Assembly: GCA_017998575.1 (NCBI GenBank)
Contig: JAGOCV010000094.1
Location: 1-12,555, forward strand
DNA from: Burkholderiaceae bacterium
GTDB lineage: Bacteria; Pseudomonadota; Gammaproteobacteria; Burkholderiales; Burkholderiaceae
Reading direction: 5' to 3'
Length of the DNA: 12,555 bases
Position numbers and translations under genes: made by a program. This document shows, in pieces, positions 7,928 through 12,555 of this stretch; the first letter of the stretch is position 1; each line of letters opens with the position of its first letter. The notes beneath the pieces were generated by a model. The model did no database searches. It was not told where the DNA came from and was given only the letters and a program-made list of their open reading frames with translations.

Positions 7928-8830
7928 TCAGGGCAGCGGCGGCGGCGTGGGCACGGCGGTGCTGCCCGTGCGCTGGCCGATGGCCACCGTCCACAGCTTG
8001 GCCCAGGTGCCGTCGGCCTGCACCTTCTTGAGGAACGCGTTGACAAAGGCCACGCCGTCCGATCCCTTGGGCAGGCCGATGCCGTACGGATCCTGCGGAC
8101 CGAAGGGCGAGCCCGCCAGTTGCGCATCGCCCGTGCCCTGGCTCAGCACGTTCAGCAGCAGCGTGTAGTCGGTCACGTAGGCTTCGACACGGCCCTGGCG
8201 CAGCGCGTCCAGCGCTTCCTGGTGCGTCTGGAATTCCTGCACCGTGGCCTTGGGCGCGAACTGCGCCAGGATCGCGGGCCCCGTCGATCCGGCCTGCGTG
8301 GCCGTGCGCTTGCCCGCCAGATCGTTGTGCGACTTGATCGCCGTGTTGCCCGACTTGACCAGCACGCCGGCCTGCGACGAGTAATACGGGCCGGCGAAAG
8401 AAATCTTCTCGGCGCGCGCGGGCGTGATGGAGTAGGTGGCCAGCACCATGTCCACCTGGTTGTTGATCAGCACCTGCTCGCGCGTGGACGACGTGACCTG
8501 CGTGAACTGGAACTTGGAGCCATCGCCCAGGATGTAGCGCGTAAGCAGCTGGGCCAGGCCGGCATCGAAGCCGCGGATCTTGCTGTCTTTCTCGTTGAGC
8601 AGCGAGAACAGGTTCGACGTCTGCGTGGCACCCAGGCGCAGCGTGCCGGCCTGCTTGATCCTGGTGGCCCACGTGCTCGACGCGATGGTGGCTGCATCAG
8701 CCACCGGGCCCTGCGCGATCAGCGCGTCGAACGCCGCCGTATCGATGGGCTTGCCCTGCGAGAAGGCCGGTGCGCCGGTGACGATGGCGAATGCGATCGC
8801 GGTGGTTTTCAGGACGGACTGGATCGACAT
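7928..8830 (-). CDS. Polar amino acid (glutamate-type) ABC transporter substrate-binding protein, SBP_bac_3 family
   Basis: This is a periplasmic receptor that delivers a polar amino acid to the two downstream permeases. It has 300 residues with a Sec signal peptide of about 24 residues (MSIQSVLKTT, hydrophobic core, then GAPAFS before QGKPID). Landmarks of the GluB/GltI-type family are present: GTLRLGAT, KIRGFDAGLAQLL, STREQVLINNQVDMVLATYS, then ITPARAEKISFAGPYY, and KVQADGTWAKLW near the end. The start at 8830 is chosen over the in-frame ATG at 8923 because AAGGGGA sits just upstream and the protein then opens with the signal peptide. The longer version would add 31 residues and overlap the neighbouring gene. 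No lipobox Cys is present. It is the first gene of the operon, downstream of an AT-rich region that probably holds its promoter. The exact ligand is uncertain. Confidence 0.92.
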   Translation of the reverse strand: MSIQSVLKTTAIAFAIVTGAPAFSQGKPIDTAAFDALIAQGPVADAATIASSTWATRIKQAGTLRLGATQTSNLFSLLNEKDSKIRGFDAGLAQLLTRYILGDGSKFQFTQVTSSTREQVLINNQVDMVLATYSITPARAEKISFAGPYYSSQAGVLVKSGNTAIKSHNDLAGKRTATQAGSTGPAILAQFAPKATVQEFQTHQEALDALRQGRVEAYVTDYTLLLNVLSQGTGDAQLAGSPFGPQDPYGIGLPKGSDGVAFVNAFLKKVQADGTWAKLWTVAIGQRTGSTAVPTPPPLP

Positions 8831-8919
8831 GCTTTCCCCTTCGATGGTTGGATGACGCCAATGAATATAAAGCAGGCGATATACCCCTCTGGAATATGCA
8901 TACCGCTCGCGCGGGTGGC
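8831..8919 (-). promoter_or_regulatory. AT-rich promoter region of the amino acid ABC operon
   Basis: This 89-base gap is clearly AT-richer than its surroundings. On the - strand TATATT (8869 to 8864) is a plausible -10 box, about 33 bases before the ATG at 8830; no good -35 is visible, which suggests an activator. The 8-base palindrome TATGCATA lies at 8895-8902 just upstream and could be an operator half. The assignment is by eye and tentative. Confidence 0.35.
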
Positions 8920-9144
8920 TCACCCGCCCTTGCGTTGCCGCAGCGGCTGCAACAGGTGCTTGAGGTCGTTGTGATCGATCTCGTACATCAGCGCCAGCTG
9001 CCGGCCCAGCCGGCCGGGCGGAAAGCCCTCGCGCGCAAACCAGCCGAGATAGTTGCCCGGCAGATCGGCGATCAGCGTGCCCTTGTACTTGCCGAAAGGC
9101 ATCTCGGTGGTGACGAGGGATTCGAGGGCGAGGGGATCGGTCAT
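8920..9144 (-). CDS. DUF3820 family protein
   Basis: This is a small cytoplasmic protein of 74 residues with the family's hallmark N-terminal motif MPFGKYKG followed by the I-A-D-L-P-x-x-Y-L-x-W pattern (TLIADLPGNYLGWFAREGFP). A helical half with RLGRQLALMYEIDHNDLKHLL and a basic tail follow. DUF3820 proteins are sometimes annotated as putative quorum-sensing-regulated virulence factors, but no biochemical role is established to my knowledge. Its length fits the family when started at 9144. In-frame ATGs at 9156 and 9213 would add a non-conserved N-terminus, and no site has a convincing ribosome binding site. It is separated from the upstream RRM gene by a strong terminator, so it should have its own promoter in 9145-9222. 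A tandem CGGATCGG duplication lies there (9192-9207). Confidence 0.8.
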   Translation of the reverse strand: MTDPLALESLVTTEMPFGKYKGTLIADLPGNYLGWFAREGFPPGRLGRQLALMYEIDHNDLKHLLQPLRQRKGG

Positions 9145-9218
9145 CGGTGGCTGCATCGATCGGTGAGGGCCGATGGCGGCAGGCATGCTACCGGATCGGC
9201 GGATCGGCCACACGCGCG

Positions 9219-9250
9219 AAAAAAAACCGGCAGAGAAAGCCGGTTTTCTT
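9219..9250 (-). terminator. Rho-independent terminator of the RRM protein gene
   Basis: A 9-bp stem, AAAACCGGC (9223-9231) pairing with GCCGGTTTT (9239-9247), has a 7-base loop AGAGAAA. Read on the - strand, the hairpin ends in a run of eight T (9226 to 9219), the classic form. It begins about 20 bases after the RRM gene's stop. The other strand has a shorter T-run broken by a C, so it may terminate weakly in that direction too. Confidence 0.85.
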
Positions 9251-9268
9251 TACTGAGGGCGGGCCAGA

Positions 9269-9619
9269 TCAGTACCGGCCACCGCCGTAGCCGCCACTGC
9301 CATAGCCCACGTCAGCGCGTCCCGTGGCCTTGAAGCCATCCGCACCGTAGCCGCCAGCACTGCGGCCGCCTTCGCGGGGACGGGCCAGGTTCACGACGAT
9401 CGAACGCCCTTCCACCGACATGCCGTTGAGCCCCTTGATCGCGGCCTGCGCGTCTTCGGCCGACGCCATCTCCACGAAACCGAAGCCCTTGGACTGGCCG
9501 GTGTCGCGGTCCATCATCACCTTGGCCGAATTGACTTCACCGAACTCGCCGAAGTTGCTTTGCAGCGTGGCGTTGGTGACGGAGTAGGGCAGGTTGCCCA
9601 CGTAGAGTTTGTTTTCCAT
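9269..9619 (-). CDS. RNA recognition motif (RRM) RNA-binding protein, Gly-rich tail
   Basis: This is a 116-residue single-RRM protein that binds single-stranded RNA. Residues 4-12 (KLYVGNLPY) contain RNP2, and residues 44-51 (KGFGFVEM) are the RNP1 octamer with the aromatic RNA-stacking positions intact. The fold ends near residue 81 (GRSIVVNLARPREGG). The C-terminal 35 residues are rich in Gly, Tyr and Arg (GYGSGGYGGGRY), as in plant and cyanobacterial cold-inducible Gly-rich RRM proteins. The start at 9619 is chosen because GGAGA lies 6 bases upstream; in-frame ATGs further 5' (9631, 9685) lack this. The gene stands alone, with a terminator behind it and a long leader containing an 8-bp hairpin. 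This suggests post-transcriptional control, possibly by temperature as for related proteins, but that part is inference. Confidence 0.93.
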   Translation of the reverse strand: MENKLYVGNLPYSVTNATLQSNFGEFGEVNSAKVMMDRDTGQSKGFGFVEMASAEDAQAAIKGLNGMSVEGRSIVVNLARPREGGRSAGGYGADGFKATGRADVGYGSGGYGGGRY

Positions 9620-9793
9620 GAATGTCTCCATCGAGGAAGAGACCGCGCGGCAACATGCCGTGCGGTGCACAACGCCAGAGAACATCGAGAGGAATCAGAC
9701 AACGACGCGGCGGATCGTGTCGCGAATCCGCCGGAGGAAGAAAGTAAAACCTGGAGAACGACGATCTATTGAACGTCCAGCCACGTCAGTTTA
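9620..9793 (-). promoter_or_regulatory. Leader and promoter region of the RRM gene with a stable hairpin
   Basis: Upstream of the RRM start there is no gene for 237 bases. A strong inverted repeat CGGCGGAT (9708-9715) / ATCCGCCG (9726-9733) with a 10-base loop would fold in the leader RNA, 89 bases or more before the start codon. Further upstream, at about 9740-9793, the sequence is AT-richer and is the likely promoter location, but no convincing -35/-10 pair stands out. The hairpin lacks a following U-run and so is not a simple terminator. Confidence 0.4.
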
Positions 9794-9808
9794 ACACCCG
9801 AGGGGTGT
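9794..9808 (-). terminator. Weak terminator candidate behind the adhesin gene
   Basis: A 6-bp stem ACACCC/GGGTGT with a 3-base loop lies 48 bases downstream of the adhesin stop. On the - strand it is followed by TTAAAC rather than a true T-run, so the call is tentative. No better terminator is seen between the adhesin and the RRM gene. Confidence 0.35.
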
Positions 9809-9856
9809 CGATGATGCCTGGGCGCGCCCTCGGAACGCCGCACATCCGAGCGTGAC

Positions 9857-11665
9857 TCACCAGGAGTAGCCAAGACCTGCGCCAATGGTGGTCGTGCGCT
9901 GGGTTCCGGTGACCGTGCCCAACGAAATCTTGCCGATCACGTTGGGCGCCGGGCGACCGGAAAAGCCCATCGCGATGGCGGTCTGCCCCTGGAAGTTGCC
10001 AAGGCCGACGCCGAACCCGAAGTTCTTCGACGGATCGATGGCCGGGATGTTGCCCATGGCGACCGTGCTCGCAACGCCGCGTGCCACGTCCCGCAGTTGA
10101 CGGAAGTTGACGGCATCGAAGTCGCTGGTGCCGTTGGCCACCCCCGTCACCTTGACCGGCGCGCCATTGGATGCGTTGCTGAAGCGCGCGCCGTCGTCGC
10201 TGAGGATCAGGCTGGTGGAGTTGGCGCCGCCCGAGAGGACCGCCTGCGATTCGTTGACCACCAGACCATGGGTGTTACCCAGGCCGTTGGTCAAGGTGAG
10301 CGAGGCCGTGCTTTGCGTGACCACGCCGGTGGAGAGTTTTCCGTTGGCATCCGTCACGGCGCCACTGGTGCCGATGTTGGCAATCGACATCTGGCCCGTG
10401 GTCTGCTGGCTGGCGCCGCTCAGCACCGAGTCGCCGGACGTCACCTGCGTGGTAGCCGAGGTGCTGGACGAGTAGACCAGGCGACCGCTGATGTACATGT
10501 TGCCGTCGACAAGTGTGTCGCCCTGCAGGCGGTTCACGTACTCATAGCCGTTGAGATTGGCCCGGCTGGCCGCATCGCCATTGACCAGCGCCGGCCCCGA
10601 ACTGCCGATCACATAGGGCGTGGTGTACGAGCTGTAGCTGCCTCCGCCGGCCGTGCCGATGCTGGCCGAGGTCTGCGTCATGTTGATCGAGCTGCTGCCC
10701 GCCACCGACATCGACAGGTTGTTCTGCGACATCGACATCGAGCTGTTGCCCGCTGTCGTCGTCACCGTGGTGCCGGAATTGGTGTTTCCGATGTTGTTGG
10801 TCGACGCGCCATTGCCGGTGCCGATCTGGTTGAGAACCGTGCCGCCGCCTGCGCTCGCGCTGCCGAACGTGTTCGACGTGACGCTGCCGGCGGCGCCCCC
10901 GGCACCGATGACGTTGGTGACCGTGCCGCTACCGCTGCTGCCCTGGCCGATGGTGTTGTTGACGGCGCCGCCGGTGCTGCCGCCGCTGCCGATGTTGTTG
11001 TTGATCGTGCCCGTGCCCGTGGAATTGCCGAAGTCGTTCGTCGCCACCTGATTGCCCGTCACCGGGGGCGAGATGATCTGCACGCCGTAGTCGGTGACCT
11101 TGATGCCCGCCGTGCCGCTGTTGGAGCTGATGTACACGTCGGCCCAGCCCGGCGTCGTGCCCGAGGTGTTGTCGTATACCGCGCCATTGCGGCCGTCGCC
11201 CGTGATCAGCACGCCGGTGTTCGAGCTGTTGGTGCCCGACACCGTGCCGTCGATGCGCACGGCGGCCTGGGCGCCCGATGTGCTGGTGCCCGTGACACCG
11301 ACGGTGGAGCCCGCGATGCTGCTGGCCGAGCCGGCGTTGCCGATGTTGGTGGAAGCGTTCCCCATCGTGTTGATGTTGGTCGCGCCCCGGATGTTGGTGG
11401 TGCCCGTCTGCGTCAGGGTGCCGGAGTTGTTGACGCCGTTGAGGGTACTCGTGCCGTCGACCGACATGGCGCCGTTGATGTCGAAGTTGCCGGCCGTGGC
11501 GCTGGCGTAGTCGCATGCGCCGCCCACGACGCCTGCGCCACCCGGATTGGTGATGTTGCAGGCGATCGCCCAATCGGCGGACAGGGCCTGCTGATGCGCA
11601 GCCAGCGTCGTCAGGCCCACCAGCATGGCCATGCCCAGTTGCGTGCGTTTGAAAGTTGCTTTCAT
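9857..11665 (-). CDS. Trimeric autotransporter adhesin (type Vc secretion, YadA-like C-terminal anchor)
   Basis: This is a surface protein predicted to trimerise, form its own 12-stranded outer-membrane pore and display a passenger. It has 602 residues, short for the family. The signal peptide is residues 1-30 (MKATFKRTQLGM through QQALSA before DWAIAC). The passenger is extremely rich in Ser, Thr, Gly and Asn and contains only two Cys (36 and 51). Five back-to-back 14-residue units span 219-288. A neck motif GVANGTSDFDAVNFRQL (507-523) leads to the YadA anchor: a helix near RQLRDVARGVASTVAMGNIP, then beta-strands FGFGVGLGNFQGQTAIAMGF through TTTIGAGLGYSW, ending in an aromatic residue as outer-membrane barrels do. 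The start at 11665 has AAGGGGA 6 bases upstream; that site overlaps the stop of the preceding secreted-protein gene, so the two are coupled. Adhesion is the known role of the family; the target here is unknown. Confidence 0.88.
   Translation of the reverse strand: MKATFKRTQLGMAMLVGLTTLAAHQQALSADWAIACNITNPGGAGVVGGACDYASATAGNFDINGAMSVDGTSTLNGVNNSGTLTQTGTTNIRGATNINTMGNASTNIGNAGSASSIAGSTVGVTGTSTSGAQAAVRIDGTVSGTNSSNTGVLITGDGRNGAVYDNTSGTTPGWADVYISSNSGTAGIKVTDYGVQIISPPVTGNQVATNDFGNSTGTGTINNNIGSGGSTGGAVNNTIGQGSSGSGTVTNVIGAGGAAGSVTSNTFGSASAGGGTVLNQIGTGNGASTNNIGNTNSGTTVTTTAGNSSMSMSQNNLSMSVAGSSSINMTQTSASIGTAGGGSYSSYTTPYVIGSSGPALVNGDAASRANLNGYEYVNRLQGDTLVDGNMYISGRLVYSSSTSATTQVTSGDSVLSGASQQTTGQMSIANIGTSGAVTDANGKLSTGVVTQSTASLTLTNGLGNTHGLVVNESQAVLSGGANSTSLILSDDGARFSNASNGAPVKVTGVANGTSDFDAVNFRQLRDVARGVASTVAMGNIPAIDPSKNFGFGVGLGNFQGQTAIAMGFSGRPAPNVIGKISLGTVTGTQRTTTIGAGLGYSW
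10802..11011 (-). repeat. Five tandem 14-residue (42-base) repeats in the adhesin passenger
   Basis: Five consecutive units without insertion or deletion follow the pattern G-T-V-x-N-x-I-G-x-G-x-x-x-G. The Ile-Gly pairs fall at adhesin residues 225, 239, 253, 267 (Phe in place of Ile) and 281. The unit length and the N-x-I-G core resemble the beta-roll repeat of YadA-type heads. The DNA copies have diverged, so this is protein-level rather than recent nucleotide duplication. Confidence 0.8.
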
Positions 11666-11675
11666 CGATATCCCC

Positions 11676-12245
11676 TTATTGAACGATTTCTTCTTTGTCG
11701 AACACGCAGCCCGTGCCTGCAGGCATGGCCAGAATCCAGAGGCTGCGGCTGGCCACGGCCAGTTGCACGTCGGAGCCATCGAGCTTCGCGAACCTCAGCG
11801 TCGGGTGGTTCTTCTCGATGGCCTGGCGGCACGGCAGCGGTGAATAGCTCAGCACCCGGTAGCTGCCGCCGCATCCGTTGGCTTGCGAAGGCGCCAGGGC
11901 CACGCTGGCAACGGCGGTGGTTTTGCCGGCCGGAATCACCATCGACGAGATCAGCAACCGTTGATTGGCATTGTTTTCAGGCGCGGGAACGATGACCTGC
12001 GCGGCCTGACCGGCATCCAGGAAGTTGGCGATCTGGTTCGCTCGCTCGACGCAGGCGAAAGCGCCGATGCGCGCAACGTTCATCGCCAGCGGATGAGCCT
12101 GCGGGGCAGGTGCAACGGCGGGGGGCACCGGTGTGGCCGGTGCGGCAGGAGCCGTCACTGTGGCGGGCGCATTGCCTTGCGCCCAAGCTGCCGAAGAAAA
12201 GAGCCCGTGAAGAGCCAGGCCAAGAACGAGAAAGAGCCGGTGCAT
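11676..12245 (-). CDS. Secreted four-cysteine protein of unknown function, upstream partner of the adhesin
   Basis: This 189-residue protein has a clear Sec signal peptide (MHRLFLVLGLALHGLFSSAA, then WA before QGN, cleavage near residue 22) and no lipobox, so it is probably periplasmic or released. A low-complexity Ala/Pro/Val linker follows (about 25-52). A globular domain of about 135 residues then carries four cysteines (65, 125, 139, 180), an even number that suggests two disulfides. Recognisable stretches are FACVERANQIANFLDAGQ (63-80) and GGSYRVLSYSPLPC (126-139). I do not recognise the family. Its stop codon is 10 bases from the adhesin ATG, and the adhesin's ribosome binding site overlaps that stop, which argues for co-production. 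Some trimeric adhesins are known to be co-encoded with periplasmic helpers (SadB, TpgA); this protein does not look like either, so a helper role is inference. Confidence 0.75.
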   Translation of the reverse strand: MHRLFLVLGLALHGLFSSAAWAQGNAPATVTAPAAPATPVPPAVAPAPQAHPLAMNVARIGAFACVERANQIANFLDAGQAAQVIVPAPENNANQRLLISSMVIPAGKTTAVASVALAPSQANGCGGSYRVLSYSPLPCRQAIEKNHPTLRFAKLDGSDVQLAVASRSLWILAMPAGTGCVFDKEEIVQ

Positions 12246-12259
12246 GTGGGCGCAGAAAT

Positions 12260-12279
12260 TAACAAGGAACCTCTTGTTA
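12260..12279 (-). promoter_or_regulatory. Operator candidate, perfect 7-bp inverted repeat before the adhesin operon
   Basis: TAACAAG-GAACCT-CTTGTTA is a perfect palindrome with a 6-base spacer, ending 15 bases before the operon's first start codon. On the - strand CAGACA, a 17-base spacer and GTTAAT form a possible -35/-10 pair whose spacer would contain most of the palindrome, a layout expected for repression. The implied leader would be very short. The boxes are weak; the palindrome is certain. Confidence 0.45.
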
Positions 12280-12326
12280 CTGTCTGAGCAAGCCTGAGCG
12301 CATGCCGCTGCGCCCGGCGTTTTTGT

Positions 12327-12554
12327 CTACGACTGCACGTCGATTGGCGCGTGAAACCGGAAGCCCACGCCTCGCAACGTCGTGATGGGTAGCCTCAGCC
12401 CGCACGCCTCTTCGACTTTGCGACGCAGACGCCGCATCTGCGTATCCAGCCGCCGCTGGTCATACGACAGCCAGTCCTCGCCCAGGGCCTTCACGATCGC
12501 TTCGCGAGTGACATAGTCGCCGCCGACGGCCAGCGCGCGCAGCACGGTGTGGTC
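12327..12554 (-). CDS. OmpR/PhoB-type winged-helix regulator, C-terminal part (runs off the right edge)
   Basis: This is the DNA-binding end of a transcription factor whose N-terminus lies beyond the window. The 75 or so visible residues match the trans_reg_C winged helix: the segment VLRALAVGGDYVTREAIVKALG (helix 1 to 2), then RRLDTQMRRLRRKVEEACGL (recognition helix with the R-x-L-D and R-R-L-R-R-K signature), then PITTLRGVGFRFHAP (wing, G-V-G-F in place of G-x-G-Y). The frame continues open to the edge; the GTG at 12545 is internal, not a start. It has the same orientation as the secreted-protein/adhesin operon, with 81 bases between, so it may control that operon. Whether a receiver domain precedes it cannot be seen. 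Confidence 0.85.
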   Translation of the reverse strand, partial: DHTVLRALAVGGDYVTREAIVKALGEDWLSYDQRRLDTQMRRLRRKVEEACGLRLPITTLRGVGFRFHAPIDVQS

Positions 12555-12555
12555 T

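Noticed and set aside
10097..11995. 632-codon + strand open frame opposite the adhesin
   Set aside because: It spans two genes in antisense, has no signal peptide, domain or convincing start, and its Ala/Arg/Val/Asp composition mirrors the Ser/Thr/Gly-rich adhesin codons.
12303..12325. Possible + strand terminator ending in five T
   Set aside because: The stem is only about 4 bp and no + strand gene precedes it; it is not a credible terminator for the - strand regulator gene either.

Overview
The window looks like chromosomal DNA of a GC-rich betaproteobacterium, most likely order Burkholderiales and perhaps family Alcaligenaceae (Bordetella/Achromobacter-like). The reasons are the very high GC with G/C-ended codons, a Bug-type tripartite tricarboxylate transporter binding protein (a family hugely expanded in that group), a glutamate-type ABC uptake operon, a short Gly-rich RRM protein and a DUF3820 protein. 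The assignment is inferred from protein families only; no search was run.

Left part (1-2730, + strand): an internal piece of a BASS (bile acid:Na+ symporter-like) transporter runs off the left edge and stops abruptly at about 280-290. There the reading frame shifts into the middle of the N-terminal domain of a sigma-54-dependent activator, so one gene has lost its 3' part and the next its 5' part. A palindrome and a -24/-12-like element follow, then an intact Bug periplasmic binding protein. Behind it a strong ribosome binding site and GTG open a frame that seems to be cut off after about 12 codons. The left part therefore reads as a transport regulon with one clear and one possible deletion scar.

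Middle (2730-8920): an unrecognised 153-residue protein (- strand) is divergent from a large soluble hybrid histidine kinase (+ strand: PAS-like, GAF-like, PAS, HisKA/HATPase, two receivers). Convergent to the kinase is a - strand glutamate/polar amino acid ABC uptake operon (binding protein, two permeases). No ATPase gene is present on either side of it.

Right part (8920-12555, all - strand): a small DUF3820 protein; an RRM RNA-binding protein with a structured leader and a strong intrinsic terminator; and a two-gene operon that encodes a secreted four-cysteine protein of unknown function and, translationally coupled to it, a short trimeric autotransporter adhesin. The adhesin has a YadA-type anchor and an exact 14-residue repeat block. 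Upstream of the operon lies a perfect 7-bp inverted repeat (a likely operator), then the C-terminal winged-helix domain of an OmpR/PhoB-type regulator that runs off the right edge. The adhesin, its cysteine-rich partner and the adjacent regulator are the best candidate for an undescribed functional unit here.

No tRNA, rRNA, CRISPR array, insertion sequence or integrase was recognised. No gene-free stretch exceeds 300 bases; the longest is 9620-9856.
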